Source: Chryseobacterium cupriresistens
Lineage (GTDB): Bacteria > Bacteroidota > Bacteroidia > Flavobacteriales > Weeksellaceae
Direction: 5' to 3'
Length of the DNA: 64,000 nucleotides
Assembly (NCBI RefSeq): GCF_046614675.1
Contig: NZ_JBKKJT010000008.1
Coordinates: 99,519-163,518, forward strand
Made by a program: the position numbers and the translations under genes. Under the pieces are notes generated by a model. It was not told where the DNA came from and did no database searches. It worked only from the letters and a program-made list of their open reading frames with translations. How positions within the stretch are numbered: position 1 is the first letter of the stretch; every line of letters begins with the position of its first letter. Shown piece after piece: positions 35,026 to 42,871 of this stretch.

Positions 35026-35862
35026 ATGTCCAAGAAAAAACTACTGATTAATGAAGTATTTGAGCAGGCAAGAAAAGAGTCGGAGAAAACCACAAAAAGT
35101 GGATTGGCTTCTTATCTGCATCTTTGTTTTATTGATAATCTGAAATTCTATGATATTTCAGAGAAAACATTCATACGATATTATGAAGACTTTGTAGAAG
35201 GGAACAGCTGCAGGAATATTGAGGCAGAGAGGCTCAACAAGATGAGCCAGTATATAGGCTATAAAGACTTCAATGATTTTTCAAGGACTTTTATCAGAAA
35301 TGATGAAAAAAAGAATCTGACCACGGTAAAAATAAGTGTGGATCAGGATGAGGAGGTTATATCAGAGAGGCTGTCTAAAATTAATATTAATATCATTAAT
35401 GAGCAGCATTTTAAAATGCCGGAGTTTGCCAGACAAAATAGTTTTGGTCTCTTAGGGATATTAATGCTTGGAGGATTTTTGATCGGAAATTATTACTGCT
35501 CATCAGGAAACAGAAATGTATATGAACCATTCGGTTTTTTGACTCTTCCCGCAGTTGAAAAGAATTGTATGTACTGGGATCAAAATGAATATAAGCTTGC
35601 CGATTGCAATGAAGAAAATCTTGTATTGAATATTGTTCCTAAGGATGATATTCGGATTAAGTACTTTAAACGGGTTACAAGAAAAGATACACTTACAGTA
35701 GAAAATGCTTTGGGAAAAATGTGGTATTCAAAAGTCAGAGGGAAAGTTGAGTTTTTTACTATGGATGGAGTTGATCCGGAAAACAAAAAAGAATTAAAAC
35801 CAGCCACAGAATACATCATTAGAAAATATTCGGGTAAACACGAAATGATACAGGCAGAATAG
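35026..35862 (+). CDS. Unknown single-pass membrane protein
   Basis: 278 residues. A helical, charged N-terminal domain (1-95, with YLHLCFIDNLKFYDISEKTF and KMSQYIGYKDFNDFSRTF) is followed by a linker, a single membrane segment at 140-157 (FGLLGILMLGGFLIGNYY) and an extracytoplasmic domain of about 120 residues with Cys pairs (CMYWDQ ... ADCNEEN). I have seen similar N-terminal domains in flavobacteria but know no function; signal transduction across the membrane is a guess. Divergent from the 34486 gene and preceded by a TTACGG palindrome. Confidence 0.7.
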   Translation: MSKKKLLINEVFEQARKESEKTTKSGLASYLHLCFIDNLKFYDISEKTFIRYYEDFVEGNSCRNIEAERLNKMSQYIGYKDFNDFSRTFIRNDEKKNLTTVKISVDQDEEVISERLSKININIINEQHFKMPEFARQNSFGLLGILMLGGFLIGNYYCSSGNRNVYEPFGFLTLPAVEKNCMYWDQNEYKLADCNEENLVLNIVPKDDIRIKYFKRVTRKDTLTVENALGKMWYSKVRGKVEFFTMDGVDPENKKELKPATEYIIRKYSGKHEMIQAE

Positions 35863-35929
35863 ACTTCCTTCACCAATATTTAAAATTCAACAGGAATGTT
35901 TCCCGGTATACGCATGTTTGCATCAAACA

Positions 35930-35966
35930 AGAAGCGAAGAGGTTCCTCTTCGCTTCTGTTATTTTT
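35930..35966 (+). terminator. Intrinsic terminator after 35026 gene
   Basis: AGAAGCGAAGAGG (35930-35942) and CCTCTTCGCTTCT (35945-35957) form a long perfect inverted repeat, followed by GTTATTTTTATA. It sits between convergent genes. Confidence 0.8.
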
Positions 35967-36000
35967 ATATTGATTGTAAATGTCCGAATTACATTTTGTT

Positions 36001-36555
36001 TTATTCTGCATTCAGCATTCCCATCTCTCCGAAGTGTTTTTTAAACTTCTGGATTTTTGGTCCCACTACAGCGCTGCAATACGGCTGTGTCGGATTTTCA
36101 TTATAATACCCCTGATGATATTGTTCTGCCGGCCAGAATTTGTCAAATTTCGTTAATTCCGTTACATAGGTACCAGCCCATCTTCCCGATTCCTGAGATA
36201 CTTTAATGGCTTCTTCGGCTTTTGCCTTCTCTGCATCATCTTTATAGTAAATCACAGAACGGTACTGGGTTCCGATGTCATTTCCCTGTCTGTTCAGTTG
36301 GGTGGGATCATGAAGGAAGAAAAACACATCCATCAGCTGTTCATAAGAAATAACTGACGGATCATAAGTAATCTGTACCACTTCCGCATGTCCGGTTTCT
36401 CCTGTACAGACTTCCTGATAAGTCGGATTGTCTTTATGTCCACCTGAATATCCTGAAATAGCAGATTGTACCCCTTTCAGCATATTGAAACAGCTTTCCA
36501 CGCACCAGAAACATCCGCCTCCGAAAGTAATCTGTTCTAAATTATTATTGTCCAT
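36001..36555 (-). CDS. msrA: Peptide-methionine (S)-S-oxide reductase MsrA
   Basis: 184 residues. It repairs methionine-S-sulfoxide in proteins. Active-site GGCFWCVES with the nucleophilic first Cys, then QITYDPSVISYEQLMDVFF, HDPTQLNRQGNDIGTQYRS and YHQGYYNENP are typical. No signal peptide, so cytoplasmic. No MsrB domain is fused and none is adjacent. Confidence 0.97.
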   Translation of the reverse strand: MDNNNLEQITFGGGCFWCVESCFNMLKGVQSAISGYSGGHKDNPTYQEVCTGETGHAEVVQITYDPSVISYEQLMDVFFFLHDPTQLNRQGNDIGTQYRSVIYYKDDAEKAKAEEAIKVSQESGRWAGTYVTELTKFDKFWPAEQYHQGYYNENPTQPYCSAVVGPKIQKFKKHFGEMGMLNAE

Positions 36556-36691
36556 TGTAGGTAATTATATTGTTTTATGATCTCTTCCTTTATCCGGAAA
36601 AGCTGATCAAAAATAGGAAAAACTTTTTCATTTGAACACGATTTTATGTCTGAAACGTAAATTACAATGATAGATGTGACAAATGGTTTTC

Positions 36692-37150
36692 AAACACAAA
36701 TAACACCAATGTTTTCACAAATCACCACAAGAAAATATAGGATAATCATCTGTGAAAATCTGTGCGATCTGTGGTCAAAATGGATTCAATACAAATGTGA
36801 ATGGTTGATGTCTGAGATAGCTTAAAACAGTTGGTATTAGCGCTGTCATGCTGAGCTTTGTCGAAGCATTTTAATTTTAAACACGAATAACACGAATGTT
36901 TTTCACAAATCATCACAAGAAAATATAGGATAATCATCTGTGAAAATCTGTGCGATCTGTGGTCAAAATGGATTCAATACAAATGTGAATGGTTGATATC
37001 TGAGACATTTTAAAGCAGCCGGTATTAGCACTGTCATGCTGAGCTTAGTCGAAGCATTTTAATTTTAAACACGAATAACACGAATGTTTTCACAAATCAT
37101 CACAAGAAAATATAGAATAATAACCTGTGAAAATCTGTGCAATCTGTGGG
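36692..37150. repeat. 187-bp tandem repeat, about 2.5 copies
   Basis: Units start with AAACAC at 36692, 36879 and 37067 (spacing 187 and 188). The third is truncated near 37150. Each unit contains CACAAGAAAATATAG, TGTGAAAATCTGTGC and, in the first two junctions, the REP-like core CTGAGCTTxGTCGAAGC (36842, 37031). Differences between units are scattered substitutions. It fills most of the 648-bp gap between msrA and the ROK kinase, where no gene is seen. Confidence 0.9.
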
Positions 37151-37152
37151 AA

Positions 37153-37178
37153 CAAAAAAAGCACCCTAAGAGGATGCT
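37153..37178 (-). terminator. Intrinsic terminator of ROK kinase gene
   Basis: Minus-strand stem AGCATCCT / AGGGTGCT (one wobble) followed by seven T. It lies 26 nt after the stop. Confidence 0.8.
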
Positions 37179-37203
37179 CTGAATTATTTAAAATAGCGTT
37201 CAG

Positions 37204-38172
37204 TTATTTTTCCCAAACCAAAGCACTTGCTCCAAGAATGGCAGCATCTGCTTCGTCAAGCTCACTGAATACCAGTTTTACCTTATTTCTGAAAATAGGA
37301 AGAAGGTTTCTCTCCATATGCAGTTTAGCAGGCTTTAAGATAAAATCTCCCGCTTTGATTACTCCTCCAAACAGAAGAATAGCTTCCGGTGAAGAGAACA
37401 TAACAAAATTAGCCAGGGCTTCACCCAGTTTCTGACCCGTATATCTGAAAACCTCAATCGCAATAGGATCTTCCTTGATAGCACATTCGTATACTGTTTT
37501 AGAATTGATCGCATCTTCAGGATATTGGTTCAACATGGATTCCGGAAATTCCGCCCTCATTTTTTTGGCTGTAATGGTAATTCCTGTAGCAGAAGCATAC
37601 GCTTCCAGACTTCCTTCTGATCCTGTGCTCCAATGCTTTCTACCACCCGGTTTTACAATCGTATGACCCAATTCTCCGGCAAACCCGTCATGTCCATAGA
37701 TTAAACTTCCATTGGCAATGATTCCGCTGCCTACCCCTGTTCCCAGTGTAATCATGATGAAATCCTTCATTCCTCTTGCTGCTCCGAAAAGCATTTCTCC
37801 AAGAGCTGCCGCATTGGCATCATTGGTTACTGTACAAGGAAGATTGAATTTTGCCGTCATCAGTTCAGCGAAAGGAATAACGCCTTTCCAGGGAAGGTTA
37901 GGAGCAAGTTCTATCGTTCCTTTGTAGTAGTTTGCATTAGGTGCGCCTACTCCAATTCCGTCAAAGTGTGCTTCAGTTCCATACTTTTCCATCATTGGAT
38001 AAACATGGTCATATAAAGCATCAATGAAATCCTCAACTTTGTCATAAGCATCGGTTCTCAGGTTTCCTTTATCCAGAACTTCTCCACGGTGGTTTACGAT
38101 TCCGAATTTAGTATTGGTTCCGCCGATGTCAACTCCAAGGGCAACTTGTTTTGATAAATCTATTAATGACAT
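37204..38172 (-). CDS. ROK family protein, probable glucokinase
   Basis: 322 residues. ATP-binding ALGVDIGGTNTKFGIV and catalytic region TNDANAAALGE and GTGVGSGII are clear. The ROK zinc motif (GH-x9-CxCGxxGCxE) is changed: GELGHTIVKPGGRKHWSTG then SEGSLEAYAS, keeping His, Gly and Glu but losing all three Cys. Sugar phosphorylation (glucose or another hexose) is inferred from family. Single gene between the tandem repeat and the PepSY gene. Confidence 0.88.
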   Translation of the reverse strand: MSLIDLSKQVALGVDIGGTNTKFGIVNHRGEVLDKGNLRTDAYDKVEDFIDALYDHVYPMMEKYGTEAHFDGIGVGAPNANYYKGTIELAPNLPWKGVIPFAELMTAKFNLPCTVTNDANAAALGEMLFGAARGMKDFIMITLGTGVGSGIIANGSLIYGHDGFAGELGHTIVKPGGRKHWSTGSEGSLEAYASATGITITAKKMRAEFPESMLNQYPEDAINSKTVYECAIKEDPIAIEVFRYTGQKLGEALANFVMFSSPEAILLFGGVIKAGDFILKPAKLHMERNLLPIFRNKVKLVFSELDEADAAILGASALVWEK

Positions 38173-38251
38173 TTCTATTATTAAATTCTAGGGGCTAAAA
38201 TTATAAAAAAGATTGTATTAATGGATTATTAATAGGGTTTTATTTAATATG

Positions 38252-39463
38252 TTAAACCGTTTTTACTATTTTTTTCTTTTTTCTGCCCCACCATATCATA
38301 AATCCGGTAACCGGAAGCGAGGCACAAATGATACTTACAATAAATGCAATGATCTTGGTAGGAAGTCCCAGAATAGCACCTACGTGAATATCATAATTGG
38401 CGTTCACAACCTTTTCTCCGAAGTTTTTGTCTTTCGGGTCATGAGTATGCAGCAATTCTCCTGAGTTTTCATCGAAGATTAAGCTGCTGCTTTTATGGTA
38501 TGAATAAGAAAGATGCTTTACGTATACTTCAAAGTTGGGGTGCTCGTGATCATCCATATGCGGATGTCCTAAATCGATGGCGAAACCATAAGATTCAGGA
38601 TATTTTGTCTGTACTGTATTGATGATTTTATCCAGTGTTCCTTCTGTTCTCAATTCGATAGGTGCCTTTGTTTTAATATGTGAGAAGTCGGGATATTTTG
38701 TTTCTCCACCGGAAAATATCACATAGATCATCGCCTGCACCACAAAGAATGCATAGAAAAGTCCCGTGATGGAAAAGATCAGAGCAAAGATCGATGCGTA
38801 AAATCCCAGTACATTATGAAGGTCGTAGTTTTTTCGCTTCCAGCTTTTAATATTTTTCCATTTGAAGGCAAAACGCTGTTTTCTGGCTGCTTTGTTCTTG
38901 GGCCACCATAGAATGATCCCGGAGATCAGCATGATAATAAAAATAATAACAGGAATTCCCACTACATAAGTTCCCCAGTCCTGTTTCAGGAGGTAGCTCC
39001 AGTGGATCATTTTTACAATATTGAAGAATCCGTTTTTCTCATCATAGACTCTCAGTACTTTTCCGGTGTATGGGTTTACATAGGCCTGTTTGTAGATAGG
39101 AAATTCATCAAAATAGTTCCAGGCATCTGTATTATGTTCATACCAGAAGAACATATAGGACATTTTTTTATCAATAGGAACATTTACCCAGTGGATAGGA
39201 TACTTTTCTTTTACCTGCTCCGCAACAGCCTTTTCCATCACTCTGATGGGAAGGACCTGTTTCTGCTCTATATTTTGCTCGTGATGGTAGATGACATCTT
39301 TTCGGGTGATATTTTCCACTTCATCCTTAAAGACATACAATGCCCCGGTAACAGAGATAATAAAGATCAGGAAGCCTATTCCCAATCCGAACCACAGATG
39401 CAGTTTGGCGGACCATTTTTTGATAAAGCCCGGTTTCTTTTTATGATGATGCTTTTTCTTCAT
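38252..39463 (-). CDS. PepSY-associated membrane protein, copy 1
   Basis: 403 residues. A His/Lys-rich cytoplasmic N-terminus (KKKHHHKKK), then four membrane segments (about 22-44, 155-178, 205-230 and 370-392) and extracytoplasmic PepSY regions, the PepSY_TM layout common beside siderophore receptors. Family members are thought to act as inner-membrane ferric-reductase-like partners; direct proof is limited. Last gene of a four-gene iron locus; a hairpin separates it from the upstream receptor. Confidence 0.88.
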   Translation of the reverse strand: MKKKHHHKKKPGFIKKWSAKLHLWFGLGIGFLIFIISVTGALYVFKDEVENITRKDVIYHHEQNIEQKQVLPIRVMEKAVAEQVKEKYPIHWVNVPIDKKMSYMFFWYEHNTDAWNYFDEFPIYKQAYVNPYTGKVLRVYDEKNGFFNIVKMIHWSYLLKQDWGTYVVGIPVIIFIIMLISGIILWWPKNKAARKQRFAFKWKNIKSWKRKNYDLHNVLGFYASIFALIFSITGLFYAFFVVQAMIYVIFSGGETKYPDFSHIKTKAPIELRTEGTLDKIINTVQTKYPESYGFAIDLGHPHMDDHEHPNFEVYVKHLSYSYHKSSSLIFDENSGELLHTHDPKDKNFGEKVVNANYDIHVGAILGLPTKIIAFIVSIICASLPVTGFMIWWGRKKKKIVKTV

Positions 39464-39471
39464 ATAACAGT

Positions 39472-39503
39472 AAAAAGTAAAGCAAAGATATGCTTTACTT
39501 TTT
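39472..39503. terminator. Hairpin between receptor 1 and PepSY copy 1
   Basis: AAAAAGTAAAGCA (39472-39484) pairs perfectly with TGCTTTACTTTTT (39491-39503). On the minus strand the loop region also reads TATCTTTG, a -7-like element 20 nt from the PepSY start. Terminator, attenuator or promoter are all possible. Confidence 0.6.
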
Positions 39504-39514
39504 ATTTAGATTAA

Positions 39515-41629
39515 TTAAAATTTGTATTCAATCATGAATGTCCCTCTCAATCCAAGAGCATTAGTAAAATCACTGTCTCTTGCTGTCCACCATGAAATGG
39601 CAGGCTGGTACAGTTTGTTGAAAAGGTTTTCAATACCTAATGATACTCTCCAGTTGTTGTTAACCTCATAACTGGATTTGAAATTGAAAACAGTATACTC
39701 AGGTACATATCCTTCACCATAAGCATACAATCCCGTCTTGGCATTTGGTTCAAATCTGTTCTGCTGGAAAGAGTGAAGCATATCAAGACCAACGGATAGA
39801 GCTGGAACAGGTCTTGCCTGAACATATGCCAATACTTTAGGCGCAGAAATTCTGCTGTTGTTGATTTTTGTTGAATAATCACCGTCATCTTTTACAGAAG
39901 TAATTCCTTCCATCCAGCTGTAGCTTCCACCAAACTGAATCCATTTTATAGGGCTAAAGTGTAAAAATCCTTCTACCCCGTATACAACCTCGGGAGATCT
40001 CTGAATCATCAATGCTCTGTCTGGACTTTGTACGAATGATGCTCCCAGTTTAGAGGTACTCACATAAGAAGTTAATTCATAGTTCAACCAGCCGGAAAGT
40101 TGTCCTGTTGCTCCCAATTCGTAGTTGTTTACGATGATTGGTTTTGTTTCCAGGTTTTTGATGGTTTCAGAGGTTGAGGTTCTTAAAATTCTTCCTAACT
40201 CATTGATAGAGTAGGCCTGAGAGAAGCTTCCGAAAAGGTTGATATAAGGCTCAATATTGTAACGAATTCCAATATTTCCTACCAATGCATTGTAGTTCAG
40301 TTTTCCACCCGCGACAGGAATACTTTTGGTGAAAGTTCCGTCACTTTTCAGGGTAGAAAGGGTATTGAAGTCATCTACATTTACTTTGATGTTTTCGTAA
40401 CGAAGTCCTCCTTTGATGGTGAACTTTTTAAACAGATCTATTTTTGCCAGTACGAAAGGTGCAATATTGGTCATGTTCATATTGGGAGTCCAGAAACGTC
40501 CGTCTTCCAGCTTTTGAACGGTTTCATCATTCAGAATATCGGCTCCGTAGATGATTTCCGCCTGAGAGTTTGCTGAATTCCAAAGCTGGGTATCAAAATT
40601 GAATCTTGCTCCTGCCTTTTTTGAAATGACATTAGACTGTCCGCCATTGAAAAAGGTGTCACTGTAGCCGTAAACGGTTTTAAAATCCTGATAGTAAAGG
40701 TTGATATTCAAAGAAGTTCCTGCAAACAGGTTCTTATTGTCGTAGCTTACTCTTATGTTGTGGTTTTTAGGAGTTCCCTGGGGAGTTGTTTCCAAACCTT
40801 TCCCAATTCCTTCACCAATCGTTGGCTTGATGCCGTATTTTCCTGTTTTTAATCCTACATTCAGATCTGATCTTGATGAATAGCCAATGTAAGAAGCCTC
40901 AATTCTCTGATTTTCGTTGATGTCATAACCTATTTTCAACAGTCCGTTGTAGTTGTCCATCTTCGCAATGCTATAGGTAGGACTTATCAAAACACCATCA
41001 CCGTCTTTTGTATATCCTGTTCTTTCGTAGGCTAATGAAAGGGTATAATCAAACTTGTTGATCTTTCCTGATAAAAGCTGACTGGCTCTTACTCCTAAAG
41101 TGCCTCCATAAGGCTGCCCTGTAAGCCCGACCTGTGAAATTCCGGAGATTTTTTTATCTGTTTTGCTTCTTTTTGTAATATAATTGATGATCCCTCCGTC
41201 TGCTCCGTTACCATAAATGGAAGAAGCCCCTTTGATTACTTCAATTCTTTCAATGGCTGAAGGGTCAATGGTTCTTAAATCTCTTGCTCCGTTACGAAGT
41301 GGGGTAGACTGTGGAATTCCATCAATCAAAACCAGAACCTGACGTCCTCTTAAGGTCTGTCCTGTATTGGATGTCTGTCCCGAATTGGTTCCTAAACTGG
41401 GAACGGTATACTGCAGGATGCTTGTGATATCTGAGTTAACGGTCAGCTGAGACTGAATCTGTTTCTCTCCTACCACCGTTATGGAACTTGGAACTTCTTT
41501 TATGCTTTCCTTTTTTCTGGAAGCAGTCATGACAACCTCGTCTACATTTTTAGTTTGTAAACTATCTTTTACCTGAGCAAAAACAGTGGCAGTTCCTAAG
41601 CAGGCAGCTGATAAAAGCACTTTTTTCAT
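39515..41629 (-). CDS. TonB-dependent outer-membrane receptor, copy 1
   Basis: 704 residues from the ATG at 41629 (MKKVLLSAACLGTATVFAQ, a signal peptide). Plug domain with VDEVVMTASRKKES (TonB-box-like region) and ALERIEVIKG-like AIERIEVIKGASSIYG; C-terminal 22-strand barrel ending GLRGTFMIEYKF with terminal Phe. Ferric-siderophore uptake is inferred from the PepSY neighbours. Its start overlaps the stop of PepSY copy 2 by 1 nt (TAATG), so the two are coupled. Confidence 0.93.
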   Translation of the reverse strand: MKKVLLSAACLGTATVFAQVKDSLQTKNVDEVVMTASRKKESIKEVPSSITVVGEKQIQSQLTVNSDITSILQYTVPSLGTNSGQTSNTGQTLRGRQVLVLIDGIPQSTPLRNGARDLRTIDPSAIERIEVIKGASSIYGNGADGGIINYITKRSKTDKKISGISQVGLTGQPYGGTLGVRASQLLSGKINKFDYTLSLAYERTGYTKDGDGVLISPTYSIAKMDNYNGLLKIGYDINENQRIEASYIGYSSRSDLNVGLKTGKYGIKPTIGEGIGKGLETTPQGTPKNHNIRVSYDNKNLFAGTSLNINLYYQDFKTVYGYSDTFFNGGQSNVISKKAGARFNFDTQLWNSANSQAEIIYGADILNDETVQKLEDGRFWTPNMNMTNIAPFVLAKIDLFKKFTIKGGLRYENIKVNVDDFNTLSTLKSDGTFTKSIPVAGGKLNYNALVGNIGIRYNIEPYINLFGSFSQAYSINELGRILRTSTSETIKNLETKPIIVNNYELGATGQLSGWLNYELTSYVSTSKLGASFVQSPDRALMIQRSPEVVYGVEGFLHFSPIKWIQFGGSYSWMEGITSVKDDGDYSTKINNSRISAPKVLAYVQARPVPALSVGLDMLHSFQQNRFEPNAKTGLYAYGEGYVPEYTVFNFKSSYEVNNNWRVSLGIENLFNKLYQPAISWWTARDSDFTNALGLRGTFMIEYKF

Positions 41630-42831
41630 TATATTTTCTTTCCTTTTTTCTTTCTTTTTCCCCACCAGACCAGAAATCCGGTTACAGGGAGCGATGTACA
41701 TGTGAGGCCGGCTATAAACCAGATCACTTTTCCAATGATTCCGAAGTAGGAACCGGTATGGATGTCATAATTGGCGTTGGAATATTTCTCGGCAGTATTG
41801 AGATTGTGATGAGGTTTATTGGAGAGTAGTTTTCCGGAGTATTTGTCGAATGTCAGGATGTTTCTTTCACTGTATCTTCCATCCATTCCGTAAACCGTTA
41901 CCGGGAGATTTTTCAGTTCTTTTCCTTTTTTATTCTTTCCGTTCAAAGTCATTCTGAAGCTGGATGATTTTGTATATAATTTTTCAGTCTGTGCCGCAGC
42001 CAGATCAAAAACAGCTTCATTCTTTGCCATCAGAGAGTCCGGGGATTTTCTTTCTTTTTCCTTTGGCAGTTCCCATGAACCAGACAGTGCAAAAGTAAAA
42101 GTGTTTTTTACATAGGGATAGGCAAAATATAGTCCGGTAACACTCAGAAGCAGCGCAATAAATGATGCATAGAATCCAAGAACATTATGAAGATCATAGT
42201 TTTTACGCTTCCAGTTTTTTACATTTTCCCAATTGAACCAAAAACGTCCTTTTCTTGCATTTTTGTTTTTAGGCCACCATAAAATGATCCCTGTAATCAG
42301 CATAATGACGAAAATAACAGTTGGGATTCCTACAGTATACGGTCCCCATTCTGAATTAAGCAGAAGTCCCCAGTGGATATATTTCAGAATATTGAACACA
42401 TCATACTTTTCATCATAAACTGCCAGGATTTGCCCGGTGTACTGATTCACATAGACTAGTTTGTTGATGTGTACCTGCTGAAAATAATTCCATCCCTTTT
42501 TGCTTTTGTCATAGTATTCAAACTGATAGGCTTTTGTTTTGTCTAAAGGAATTTCTACAGCACTTACGGGATATTTTTCATTAAGTTCCAGCGTAACTTT
42601 TTCACGAAGCAGATGAATAGACAATGGCTTTTTTCCGATATCCTCCTTTTTCAGGTAAATGGCTTCTTTGCGTAAGCTATTCTGTATTTCATCCTTAAAA
42701 ACATATAAAGTCCCTGAAAGAGAGACTATAAATACAATGATTCCAACAGATAAACCCAGCCACAAATGCAGCTTTGCAGACCATTTTTTTGCGGGAGACA
42801 CTTTCTTTTTATGATGATGCTTTTTTCTCAT
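41629..42831 (-). CDS. PepSY-associated membrane protein, copy 2
   Basis: 400 residues, paralogue of the 38252 gene: N-terminus MRKKHHHKKK, four membrane segments, LHLWLGLSVG and YDLHNVLGFYAS shared with copy 1, and a terminal GFLVWWGKRKKK. The stop codon overlaps the start of receptor 1 (TAATG). It follows a terminator-like hairpin after receptor 2. Confidence 0.88.
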   Translation of the reverse strand: MRKKHHHKKKVSPAKKWSAKLHLWLGLSVGIIVFIVSLSGTLYVFKDEIQNSLRKEAIYLKKEDIGKKPLSIHLLREKVTLELNEKYPVSAVEIPLDKTKAYQFEYYDKSKKGWNYFQQVHINKLVYVNQYTGQILAVYDEKYDVFNILKYIHWGLLLNSEWGPYTVGIPTVIFVIMLITGIILWWPKNKNARKGRFWFNWENVKNWKRKNYDLHNVLGFYASFIALLLSVTGLYFAYPYVKNTFTFALSGSWELPKEKERKSPDSLMAKNEAVFDLAAAQTEKLYTKSSSFRMTLNGKNKKGKELKNLPVTVYGMDGRYSERNILTFDKYSGKLLSNKPHHNLNTAEKYSNANYDIHTGSYFGIIGKVIWFIAGLTCTSLPVTGFLVWWGKRKKKGKKI

Positions 42832-42833
42832 AG

Positions 42834-42861
42834 CAAAAAGTTAACCCCATGAGGGGCTAAC
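42834..42861 (-). terminator. Terminator-like hairpin between receptor 2 and PepSY copy 2
   Basis: Minus-strand stem GTTAGCCCC / GGGGTTAAC (one wobble, loop TCAT) with a TTTTT tail that ends 3 nt before the PepSY ATG. It would limit read-through into the downstream genes. Confidence 0.7.
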
Positions 42862-42871
42862 CTTTGATTTT

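Noticed and set aside
36692..37150. Repeats that might be a CRISPR array
   Set aside because: The unit is 187 bp repeated whole with no unique spacers, and no cas genes are present.
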